In this document: positions 12,800-23,300 of the stretch, piece by piece
Layout: the number at the start of each line of letters is the position of its first letter
Numbering within the stretch: the stretch's first letter is position 1
Origin: Monosporascus cannonballus
Taxonomy: Eukaryota > Ascomycota > Sordariomycetes > Xylariales
Direction of reading: 5' to 3'
Assembly: GCA_004154925.1 (NCBI GenBank)
Contig: QJNS01000031.1
Coordinates: forward strand, 124,001 to 188,000
DNA length: 64,000 nt
Notes under the pieces: generated by a model
The model's input: only the letters and a program-made list of their open reading frames with translations
Told to the model about the DNA's origin: nothing
Database searches by the model: none
Program-made: the position numbers and the translations under genes

Positions 12800-13292
12800 T
12801 GTGACGGCTAGGGGGTTTAACCAATTATTAAACCTTAGTCGTACGGATTTATGTTGGCAGGTGTCAGCTAGCAGGGGGTGCTCTAGCACCCCATATACGG
12901 AAGATTCCCTCTGATCGGAACATATATGTTCCGGGACTAGATCACCTTAAAGTGCAGTGCGCGTTCTAGAGCACTTGCAACTAGTCAACAATACACACAT
13001 AACTGATGTCCCTTATATCTGACAGCAGGAGTATCGTGGGAATCTAAACAATGGATATAGTAACGTATTACGTCTCGTAATACCAAGGGTGCCTTAGGTG
13101 ACGAATTATTATTACAAATTAAAGTTATCTAGACTATGGAAATAATGAACGTATATATCCTTATTCTGGCTCAAGGTGCTTGGCACCTTGAGACCTTTGA
13201 GCTGGTTACGTGACATCTTGGCGGTGGTCGATGTTTGTCCTCTTCGTGGGCCCGACCGTCCCCAAGAAAGCCAAGGCCGTTAGGTCATAACA
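12800..13292 (-). repeat. Solo LTR of family E inserted in C
   Basis: Starts tgtgacggc and ends ggtcataaca on the plus strand, which is the reverse of the coding orientation. It is flanked by ctagg (12795-12799) and ttagg (13293-13297), a 5-bp duplication differing by one C-to-T. No internal region is present, so it is the product of LTR-LTR recombination. Without the nested 163-bp element and its duplicated 5 bp it would be about 325 bp. It is poorly RIPped compared with its surroundings. A 10-bp inverted repeat with a 3-nt loop (ctcaaggtgc / gcaccttgag) lies at 13170-13192. Confidence 0.9.
12862..13024. repeat. 163-bp solo LTR of an unidentified family, nested in the family-E solo LTR
   Basis: Absent from all other family-E LTRs, where the flanks join as ttggcag-gagtatcg. 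Starts TGTCAG and ends CTGACA (6-bp inverted termini with TG/CA ends), flanked by gcagg on both sides (12857-12861 and 13025-13029). TG..CA ends plus a 5-bp duplication fit an LTR. G+C is far above the surroundings and no RIP signature is visible. It contains local inverted repeats (ggggtgctctagcacccc; cggaacatatatgttccg). No other copy in the window. Confidence 0.7.
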
Positions 13293-16200
13293 TTAGGCAG
13301 AAAAACGTAGTACAAATACCTCGATAACTATTACATCAAATATGCTGATAAAAAGGCCCGAAAATAAAAACGCTTATTCGTATACAAATTACGCTAATCA
13401 AAGAACGCCAAAGGACTTCGAAACTAAGATATTAAAAAGCTTACCAATATAAAACCTTATATAAAGCAAAAAAGAAATAGGCAATTAAAGTAAAATTCTC
13501 TTTCAGTATAAAAATCAAATATTTAAAGCTATAATCGACTTAAAAGCAAAAGGTAATTTCATTTTTTCTATAATAAAAGAAAAATATCAAATGTTTTAAA
13601 GATAGAAATTAAAATTGTGCAAATTACATACAATAAACGAAAACTTATTTAAGTACGAAAATGGACAAATGTTTCGAAAAATTAAGGAACTTCTCGTCTA
13701 GATCCAGAGACAATAACGATAACTTTTATTAGGCATAATAAATATTTTAAAACACGATATTATTCTGGAAATACTTTAGTTCTATTTTAATAATCCACGA
13801 ATTAATTAAAAATGTTAAAAGCTTTTTAAGGAAACAAAATAACATTCGAAAACAATTTTGACAAAATCTGATATATAATTAAGAAAACAAAGATCTTAAA
13901 CTAAATTATTAAAATATTCTCGGAATACTGCATATTTAAAAATTTATTCAAAAACCAAAAAATTATAAACTATTACTATACGGTTAATAAAACCACCAAA
14001 TACTGAATAAAAAAAGATACCATCACAAATTCTATAAAACGTACCATATAAATCTAGAAAAATCCAAAGCCTTATAAAAAAGCATATAACTAAATTTGAA
14101 AAAAAGATATATTTAATCTTTAAAACTCCCAGCGGATTACCTGGTCCTTATAGTACCAAAATTCAAAAATAACAAATAAAGAATTAATTAAAAAGAAAAT
14201 CTCGTTTAACGATATATAATTAATTACAAATAACTAAATAACATTATTATCAAAAACGGATACTCTTTAACTCATATAAAAACATTAAAAATATTAACAA
14301 AGCAAAATAGTTGATCGTATAAGATCTTCGAAAAGGTGATTACCGAATGGAAATAACTAAAAAAATGAAAAGTTAAGTTCAAAATAATATATAGATATTA
14401 AAAATATCAAATCATAGCTATAGAACTTGCTAATTTTCCTAAACACTTTCAGTAATTAATTATAATCATTTTTAGAAAATTCTTAGATAGTTTCGTATTC
14501 GTATATCTTAACGATGTAATTATTTATTCAAAAACTTTAAAGAAATACCAAAAAAATGTATTTAAATATTCGCAACTTTGAACAATACAAATATGAAAAT
14601 TAATCCAACAAAAAATATATAGTATATCTAAAAGCTGGATTTTCTAGGATTTACTTATACTTCCGAGTAAATTCAAATCCAAGATTCTAAGTTAAAAGCA
14701 ATTAAAAACTGGCCTATCTCTAATAAAACGAACATTACGAATATCCGGCAGATTTTAAGATTTGCTAATTATATACGCAACCTAATTAAGAGATATAAAA
14801 ACATAATTAAACTATTAACAATATTTATTATTAAGGAATATAGTCGAAAAAAATTCGAATTCTTAAAAAAAGCTGAAAAACACCTTTTAACGATTTATAA
14901 ACGAAAATACTAAAGTACTAATAATAAGATTACATAACGCTGAGAAAAAGAAACGTTCAAAAATAACGCCTTAGAACACGTCTTCAACGTTGTTTTCAAA
15001 TAGCTAAAAGAAGATGAGGAATAATATCTAATAGCTTATTATTTAAAGACATTACGAAACGCAAAATTCAAATATCTAATTTATGATAAAAAAAGTGTTT
15101 ATAATTATTAATCCATTTAAGGAATGGGAATTCTTTTTCCGCGCTACCAAAAACCTTTCGACATTTATTTGAATCCTAAGAGATTTACTCAATTTATAAA
15201 AATATAAAAATTAAATAAATAATATAAAATTTAAATATTTTTTATTAAGATTTAACTTGAAAATATAATACATCAAAAGAAAAAGAACATTTAGGCGAAT
15301 ATTTTTACTCGTAAAAACAATTGAAATTTCAAAATACCTAAAAGAAATCTGCAAATATTACGGTATAATAAAGACGACATTATACAAATATGTAAAATAC
15401 TGGAAAAACTAACCCTTGAATTAGTAATACGGATGCGAAATTACTACGATAAAAAAAAACAAAAAGTTTAGTAGCTAAAAGGATAACCAAAAGATTAGCT
15501 ACTGTATTATAGCAAAATTTATATTTCTAAGAATTAACAGGAACAATTCGCAAAAGAATCCTATAAAGATCCGTTAAACGGATATTAAAAAGATTTCAAG
15601 ATTATCAGACGATTATAAAACAAAACATAACTGGTTGAAGTTACGCCGAACAATTAAAAATGTCATTAGAAATTATAATATTTACACTAAAGTTAAAATA
15701 TATTATAAGCCTTACGAATTATTATAATTTATTAATATTCCTATTACAACGTAAAATACCATAACTTAGGACTTTATCATTAATATATCTTTATTTAAAA
15801 ACACCGTAATGGAATTAAAATACGAAAGAATGTAAGTAATTATCGATAGATTTACTAAATTCAGATATTTCTTACATTTTATAAAAAACGTAACTGCAAA
15901 ACAACTAATTTACGTTTTTATTCGAAATTATTTCGATAAATATGGAATACTAAAAAAAGCGTTGTTAATAAAGATAAGCTTTTTATATCTAAATTCGATA
16001 CCAGCTTTTTCAGGCAAATCGATACGAAACTTAAATTTTTAACGGCTTATTATCTTTAAACGGAGGGCTAAATAAAACCACTAAACTAAAGCCTGGAACA
16101 ATACGTTCAAAATTACGTTAATTATTAGAAAAATAACTAGATAAAACTTTTACCCGGGGCCCAAATAACTTATAACATATCAGTTAATAAAAATATAGAT

Positions 16201-16804
16201 GTATTCCTTTATACAGCTATATACGGTTACAATACAATAACCTAACGACCAAAATAATCATTTATTAAGGTATTAAAACTTATTATTATTACCTCAAGAA
16301 CAAAAAGCCTAATAACAGAAATTAAGACGCCTTAATCCCATTTGCGGACTAAACCACAGTTTTTTCAGCAAAAAAATAACCCAATGTTGTAATAACAAAA
16401 GAATTAAAAGATTAATTTTATCTTAAAAAAACAAAGTTAATTTATTACGACAAACACAAAACGTTATTTCCAACATTTTTAAAAATCAAAACAAAAATAA
16501 CCTAACGATAAACTTAATTTTAAATTTTTTAAACCGTTTAAAATTAACAAAGGTATTTCTAAAAATAACTATCGGCTATCGCTATCTAAAACAATAAAGA
16601 TTCACCCTATTTTCCATATTTTCTTACTTAAACCAGTACCTAAAAACGCCCCGTTAAAAATAAACTTGAAAATTAAAAGGAATAATAATAACGTATACGA
16701 AATCGAAAAAAATACTTGACTTTAAAATGGCTAATAATAATATTTAATTCTTAATTAAGTAAAAAGATGATGTACTAGAAAGAAATAAATAAAAACCACT
16801 TAAG

Positions 16805-17560
16805 CATTTAGCGAATACGATAAACCTGGTTAAGACGTTTTACCGCCAAAACCCTAACCGACCGATTCCAGTACGGCTAAGGTCGCGGACAATAACGGTC
16901 CCCGTCTAAATTTACCCTTATGGCGTTCCAATCGAAAAACGCCTCGGCCATAACATTTATTTCGGAAATAAGCTGAATTTGCTTTACGTTTTACGACGTT
17001 ATTCTTTTTTCAACCTTTTCTTTTGTTTTGATTAATTTAATTCGTATTCCTTTTTCAAAACAATTACGGCCTTTTTTAACAATTTTTGCTAAAAACGCAA
17101 ACGCCGTAATTCACCAATAAGCATCTGAGATTTTTTCTTCTGCTAATGAAATACTTTTTTTAATGTTAACGTAAATCGTTTATTTTTTTCGGCAACTTCT
17201 TGATATGTCATAAAATTATCTTTAACTTCACCTTATTTTTTTAAAAAAACAATTGCGCTTTTCGCTTAACTATATTACAAAATTCATAGTTAAAACGTTA
17301 CAAGCGGAACGTTAACGAGAGGTATAACAACTGCAACTTAAGATATTATGGACGTAAAAATATTCGGTTTCGCCAAAGCGAATACAATTGGAATAAAAAA
17401 AAGCCTTAACGCTAAGTTTATTAACGGAATCAGCCGGGAAATGGCGGAAATTACGTTAATTTAAACGAAGTTTTTTTTTCCTTTCGAATACGGCTTATTA
17501 TGGTGAAATTAACTGAAAAATTACTAAGGAACTCTTTCCAGTAAAACAAAGGCGGCTATT
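16805..17560 (-). pseudogene. Antisense Cys-cluster / coiled-coil gene of element C
   Basis: Opposite strand to gag-pol, between the chromodomain and the 3' LTR. From the N-terminal side: a Cys-rich zone (about 17290-17390) reading NCIRFGETEYFYV, then CSCYT, then RSACNVLTMNF; a Lys/Gln/Glu-rich helical zone, with LKKEYELN in one frame; then AEAFFDWNAIRVNL; and a C-terminal block GPLLSATLAVLESV ending PGLSYSL. The last two blocks match the same gene in element D almost residue by residue. Its C-terminal end overlaps the chromodomain end on the other strand. Frames shift at least once. Function unknown; a DNA-binding or chromatin protein is plausible from the Cys cluster. Confidence 0.6.
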
Positions 17561-17593
17561 TACGGTTTTTATTTCTAGGACAAAAATTCTTAG

Positions 17594-17606
17594 AAATGGG
17601 AAATAA
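17594..17606 (+). other. Polypurine tract of element C
   Basis: aaatgggaaataa immediately upstream of TGTTATAAAAATAG, the 3' LTR start; it confirms plus orientation. Confidence 0.7.
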
Positions 17607-18009
17607 TGTTATAAAAATAGAGGTTTTTATTTTCCAAAGAATATATTTTTAAGGCTTAACACGGATTTGTTACCGCTAAACCCCGGATAAGAAAACTTGT
17701 TTTTAAAACCGTTTTAATTCATTTACGAAATTTAAATAATTTACGACCAAATTTTATAAAATATATAAATCTATAACATATTTACTAAAAATGGATAACT
17801 ATATAATAAAACGGATTTTTATACAAATAATATTTACTTAACTTTTATTTTTTAATTATTAATCAAATGTCTTTGATCAAAAAAATACGGAAATCTTGTT
17901 AAACAAATAAAACTTTAAATTATTTTTTGCCTTATTATTATCTGCCAAATAAGACCTTATGTTGGGTACTGCTTATATTTCTTGGTAGAAACAAAATAAG
18001 ATCGTTACA
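17607..18009 (+). repeat. 3' LTR of element C (family D)
   Basis: 403 bp, from tgttataaaa to atcgttaca. It is the reverse complement of element D's LTR (family start in this orientation TGTTACAGG, end TTCGTTACA), somewhat shortened and heavily RIPped. Confidence 0.8.
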
Positions 18010-18221
18010 TTAATATTAGTAAATATAATTAAGTTAATTATTATGTAAATTCTTAGAATATTTTTAATAATATAAATTTATATAATCTAAATTCAACAAT
18101 TAATTAAAGGTTTAATTATTATATATCGTAAGTTTTTATTTCGTACAATTATTAAATCGTAAATAATATTTTTAATGTAAAAATGTTACTAAATATTCAA
18201 TTTTTTATTATTATATAATTT
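18010..18221. other. Short AT-rich gap between C and D2
   Basis: About 210 bp of A+T-rich sequence with scattered CpG. No frame, repeat or LTR end could be recognised in it. It is probably old RIPped repeat or the original target. Confidence 0.4.
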
Positions 18222-18600
18222 TTTAACCAATCGGTTATGTATTTACCTGAGAATATATGCAGGTTTAAAAAAGCGTTTAAATTTGCAATTAACAATAATT
18301 AAAGAAATAATTTAATAAGTTTATTAGTTAAAAAGATTTAGGTATTTTTCTGATAAATTCAACACGGTTACCTTTAAGTTTAAGCGTATATTAATATTTA
18401 ACAATTGAAACTAAGTAAATAATTAATAAACTAAAAACAGGATATAGTATATTGTTTGATCTTTTAATCAGTATATGAGAAGTTTATTAAATTTATATAA
18501 TTTTAAACAAATTATCTAAATTACTGGGGTTCCTTTAAGAGATCAAACCTATTTAACCAAAGTTAACGATATCGATTTATATTAAACCTTAGAAATTACC
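18222..18600 (-). repeat. 3' LTR of D2, left part
   Basis: Aligns with D's LTR from its start (tttaaccaatcgg for TGTAACGAACCTG) to about 35 bp before its end. The remaining piece, 25852-25884, lies on the other side of D. Most differences from D are transitions, with a few small indels. Confidence 0.7.
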
Positions 18601-19055
18601 TGTAACGAACCTGTTATATATTCACCTGGAGGTATAAGCAGTATCCGAAAAGGGTTTTGATTTGCAGGTAATAATAGGGCGAGGAATAATTCAATGGTCT
18701 GCTCGTTAAAAAGATTTTAGGTCCTTTTCTTTTAACTAGAGAATGGTGCCATTACTTCTAAGTTAAAAGCTTAAATTAATAACTAAGGAACGAAACTAAG
18801 TAGGTGCTATTTATATAAAAGACCGATTTTTATATATCCTAATTCCTAAAATTAATATGTCGTAGATTTATGTGATTTATGTGATTTATGTGATTTATAT
18901 GATTTATGTGATTTAGTCTAGATTATTTAAATTATTTAAATTAACTGGATTACCTTAAGGGCCAAGCCTTCATGTCCGTAATTTAGCCACGACAGGTTTG
19001 CGTTAGGCCTTTAAAAGTTGGTTTTTTCGAGATAGGAACTCTTATTCCTATAATA
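18601..19055 (-). repeat. 3' LTR of element D
   Basis: 455 bp, TGTAACGAACC to a RIP-altered cctataata. It includes a short tandem run of a 10-bp unit (gatttatgtg) at about 18864-18912, of which the 5' LTR has fewer copies, explaining part of the length difference. The outer end is well preserved and the inner end RIPped. Confidence 0.88.
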
Positions 19056-19074
19056 CCATTTCCCTTTTCCAAAG
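19056..19074 (-). other. Polypurine tract of element D
   Basis: Reverse complement GGAAAAGGGAAATGG adjoins the inner end of the 3' LTR, as expected for a minus-strand element. Confidence 0.75.
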
Positions 19075-19832
19075 ATCTTTGTTCTAAAGATAAAAACCGT
19101 AAGTTGTCATTTTGTTTTGTTGGAAAGAATTGGAAATATCCCAGCTAATTTTACTATAACAGGTCGTATCCAAAAAGAAAACCTTATTTAAATTAACGCG
19201 AAGTACGTAATAACCGTACAAATTTTATCGAGAAATTTGGTTCCAAAGTTATCGTATGTTCGAATTACGTCCATTTAAAGAAGCTTAATTGTTTTTTCGT
19301 ATCGGATATTCCTAATTATGGTTATTATATTTGTCGTTAGCGTTTAACCTGCGACGTATTGGATATGAATTTTTTAATGAAACTTAAGGAGGAACGCAAG
19401 CGCTTACAGAAAAGATAGCGCAAGGTGGAAGATATTTTGGTCGCGTATCAAAAAGCTTTGGCCGTATACCAGGAAACTGCTAAAAAGAAAACGAAAAAGC
19501 TTGTTAATCGATTAAAACGTTTTGGCTTGCAATAATGCGTTTTAAAAAAGAAAACCTTTGTGATTTTGAAGGAAAATTATGAAATAGATCAATTGGAAAA
19601 ACAGTAAAAATTGGAAAAGGAATAACGACGCGTAGAAGCGGAATAAGCGCAGTTTGTTTCTGAGATGGACGCCGTTATGGAAGCGTCGGTTTTTTTCGAT
19701 TGGAGCGCCGTAAGGTTAGATTTGGGTACGGGACCGTTATCGCCTACGGCCTTCGCCGTATTAAAGACGGTCCGTCGAGATTTTGCCTATGGAACGTCTT
19801 AACTAGGTTTATCGTATTCTTTAAGTAATTAA
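19071..19832 (+). pseudogene. Antisense Cys-cluster / coiled-coil gene of element D
   Basis: Best preserved family-D copy, opposite strand to gag-pol. One frame is traceable for about 254 codons, broken only by TAA/TAG at presumed Gln. N-terminal basic stretch; Cys cluster at 19257-19352: CSNY, LKKLNCFF, YYIC, RLTCDV (Tyr are probable Cys lost by TGY to TAY); then MNFLMKLKEERKRL and a long charged, heptad-like segment rich in Lys/Glu/Gln (about 19370-19660), predicted coiled coil; then VFFDWSAVRLDL and C-terminal LSPTAFAVLKTV, GLSYSL. Inferred Cys spacing CX2CX7CX10CX2CX5C resembles but does not equal Zn2Cys6. No ATG is fixed; the frame stays open towards the LTR. Function unknown. Confidence 0.7.
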
Positions 19833-22800
19833 ATATTTCCTACATATTTTTTCGTATAAGTATTTTCTTATTTAACTAGGTACTAAAATTTATTTTTAAT
19901 TATTTTGGAATCCAGTATTTGTTTAATTTCGTATTTGTTAAAGCCTTTTTCCAGGTTCCAGGTCTGTTTTTAACGGGGCATTTTTGGGTACTGGTTCAAG
20001 TAAAAAAACGTGGGAAATAAGATATATTTTTATGTTTTTAGGTAAAGACAGCCGATAATTAGTTTTAGAAATAACTTTTTCATTTTTAAACTGGCTAAGC
20101 TTTTTAAAATTAAGTTTGTCGCTGGGTTTTTTCGATTTAATTTAAAAAATATTTCAAGTTGTATTTTGTTTTTGACGTAACAAATAAACCTTGTTTTCCT
20201 TTGTTAAAATTAATCCTTTAATTTTTTTTGTTATAATATTGGATTATCCGTTATTAAAAAAATTACAATTTACTTTGGAAATGGGCTTAAATTATCTTAA
20301 TTTCTATTATTAATGTTTTTGCTTTTAAGGTAATCGTAGTAATTTTTAATACTTTGTTAAATAGTTATTTAAGTTATTTTATTTTTGCTTTGTATCCGTA
20401 TATAACTAAATAAGGAAATATGCTTATATTTTCGTTAATAGATATATTATAAGAGATTAGTTCCAATAATAATAGTTTTAGTTAATTATTCTGCTAATAA
20501 TTAATATAATTTCGAAAATATTGTTTTAAAATCTAATGAAATTATTTTATTTATTTATTCGTTTAAAAATAATATGTTATTAAAAACTTAAGTTTAATGT
20601 TGACTTATATAAAGAAATTAATACCGATTTTCGAAATAAAAAGCGTATTTTTATCGGAAATAATTTTTTTTAATATCTTATATTTATTAAGATAATATCT
20701 GATAAAGGCGTAAGCCAATTATTTTGCCGTTACGTTTCCTTTGAAAAATAAAAAATACTCATATTTGGTAAATCTGTTAATAATTACTTATATTCCGTCA
20801 TATTTGACTTTAATAATTGAGTTTTTGGATAATAGTAAGCTAGTAATAAAGTTCTAAGTTATAGTATTCTATACCTTATTAGGAATATCGGTAAATTACA
20901 ACAGTCCGTAAGGCTTATGGCGTACTGCTTTTGTCTTATTGCAAATATTATAATCTTTAATTACTTTTTTATCTATTCGGCGTAACTCTGGAAAGTTATA
21001 CGTTTTTTAAAATCATTTAATGATTTTAAAAAGTTTTTGATATCCGTTTAATAAATTTTCGTAAAATTCTTTCACAAATTACTTTTATTAGCCCTTAGGA
21101 ATATAGATTTTGCCATAATATAATAGCTGATTTTTTGGTTATCCTTTTAGCTGCTAAACCTTTTTCTGTTTTTTATATCGTAAGAACTCCGGAATCATAT
21201 TAAAAGTTCTGTAATCAGTTTGTTTTTACCATTTTACATAATTATATAATGCCGTTTTCGTTATACTATAATATCTACATACTTCTTTTGAGAATTCTGG
21301 AGTTATAATCCCTTCGACAACTAAGAATATTTACCTGGACGTTTTTTTTCCCTTAATATGATACATTTTAAAGTTGAATCTAAACAGAAAAATTATTTAT
21401 CTTTTATGTTATTTATTTTGTTCTTGGGTTTTCATAAATCGAATAAAGTTTTTGTAATCAATATAAATATCAAAAGGTTTTTTATTCCGTTAAAAAAGGG
21501 TTCCTATTCCTTAAAAGCGTTAATAATCGCCAACAGTTCTTTATCATAAATTTCATATTTAAATTCTGCATTTCGGAATACTTTTAAGTAATATACCATT
21601 AAGTATTATTTGTCGTTATTTTCTTATTACTTTAGAACTGCTCCTAGGGCGTATTCTAAGACGTTAATTTTTATGTTTTTTTTGTCTATATTTGGCATCT
21701 TAATAATAAGTTTATTAATAATTGCTTCTTTTAATTTCGAAATACTTTCTTAATTTTTTCTCGGAGTTCGAATATTTTCCTAACGTACTTTTTGGTAATA
21801 AACTTTGTTAATAACTTAACCATATTTCCATATCCCTTAATTAAACTACATATATAACCCGTAAATCCTAAGATTTATCGAATATCTATAACGTTCGACT
21901 TGTTAAGGATAAGCTAGTCCTTAATTGCTTTTAATTTGAAACGTTAAATCTAAATTTGGCCGGGGGTAAAAATATATCCTAGAAAATTTAATTTTCGCGT
22001 ATGCCATATATTTTTCGCAACGTTAATTCGAATGTTCGTTTTATCCAAAGTTCTAAGCATTTAAGCCATATGTTTCTTATTTTTTTTTAGGGTTTGGAAA
22101 TAAATGAAGATGTTGTCGAAATAAATAAACACGAATTTGTCTAAAAATTATCAGAAAGTAGTTATAACTAGGTTCTGGAAACTGGCGGGAATATTGGTAA
22201 GTCCTATCGGCATTACTTTGTAATCGTAAAGTCCATATATTGTTCTAAATACCATTTTCCATTTTTCTCCTTTAGCTATTTTGATGCGGTAATAGCCGTT
22301 TCAAAAATTAAATACCGTAAACTATTTGGCTTTATTTACGTTTTCTTTTAAGGTATTTATAAGTGTTAGGGGATAACCATTTTTGATTGTGACATCGTTT
22401 AATTACCTGTAATCGATTATTTTTCGATAAATAAGGTTTCCGTTTTCGTCGATTTTTTGTTTATTATCTTTAGTTTTTGACACCATAAAAACGGAGTATC
22501 TAGTAAAAGAGTTGGAAAGCTGGATATATCCTTTTTTCAGATCAAGTTATGTTTTTTTTTTCTAAGGCTTTTGAATTTTCGGGATTTATATGGTAAATTT
22601 TGTAAAGCTTAAGATAATATCTTTTTTTGATAAGTATTCGGTAATCCCATTAACCGTAAAAAGGTAACTTATGATCCTCCCTGTTTTTAAATAATCGTTT
22701 AAATCCTTGGTATTCCGGGGGTACCGTAAAGGATTAATTAGGAATCCGTATTTCCTTAATGATATAACAAATCTTTCGATTATTTTTTCCTGAGATTTTT

Positions 22801-23300
22801 ATTTTGTTTTCCCAAAAAATTGTGTGTTTTTTTTAATTAATATGTGGGTTGCTGGAGTAAAACCAAGGTATTCCTAAGATAATATCGTATTTAGAGATAT
22901 CGGCGATGTTCGGCGAAACGTATTCTTAGTATCTTTAAATTTGCACTGATAGTTTCTCAGTTTTTCGAAGAATTCGTTTATGGTTGTATATGGACAGTTT
23001 TTTATTTACCGTACGTGATTTATAGGACTTTAATTTGTATTTTCAGGGAATTTGATATTTTTTGTTATTACGGGGGAAATAAAATTATTTTTTGCTCCAA
23101 AATTAATTATTGCTTTATAAGTTCTGTCTTTGTACTAAAAGGGAATCTCGATTTAACTGCGTATTCTTTTGGCTGTTTCGCATAAGGTTTTATAAGTTGG
23201 AGTTTTTCGATGACTTACTTTTAAAGGCTTCGGCCGTTTTTTGATTGCTGTTATTTACTTACGAAAAAACGTTTTTATTTTCGAGCTTTTCTAGCGGCAT
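19833..23300 (-). pseudogene. Degraded pol of element D
   Basis: Read on the minus strand. The protease active site lies near 23090-23130 and reads INFGAKNNFISP for the family's IDSGAxxxFISP (Asp and Ser codons hit by RIP). RT has KVMPIGLTNIPASFQNLV at about 22165-22220 and the catalytic box YFDN at 22112-22123 (second Asp changed to Asn). The integrase core at about 20740-20820 reads VIINRFTKYEYFLFF (Asp to Asn in the IDRFT block). The chromodomain near 19830-19960 reads YEIKQILDSKI then FQYLVK. This would make one polyprotein in an active element. Confidence 0.8.

Larger units (their letters stand above)
12154..16870 (+). pseudogene. Degraded pol of element C
   Basis: The protease-to-RT spacer around 12330-12540 matches element D at 23600-23830 reversed (shared ccagataactaataa-like block). 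The RT palm is at about 14210-14530, with the catalytic box YLND at 14505-14516 followed by VIIYS (first Asp changed to Asn). The integrase core near 15820-15960 reads VIIDRFTKFRYFLHF. A chromodomain is at about 16690-16870: EIEK, ILDFKMANNNI, then FLIK-x-KDDVLE, with one frame change. The solo LTR at 12800-13292 interrupts it. Dead copy. Confidence 0.75.
12154..18009 (+). mobile_element. Gypsy chromovirus C (family D), 5'-truncated
   Basis: Plus-strand member of family D lacking its 5' LTR and gag in this window. It holds late gag/protease-zone sequence from 12154, RT near 14210-14530, integrase near 15820-15960, a chromodomain near 16700-16870, the antisense gene, a polypurine tract and a 3' LTR (17607-18009). 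It matches the reverse complement of element D along its length. A family-E solo LTR (12800-13292) interrupts it. The missing 5' part may lie left of B outside the window, which would make B an insertion into C. Confidence 0.8.
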
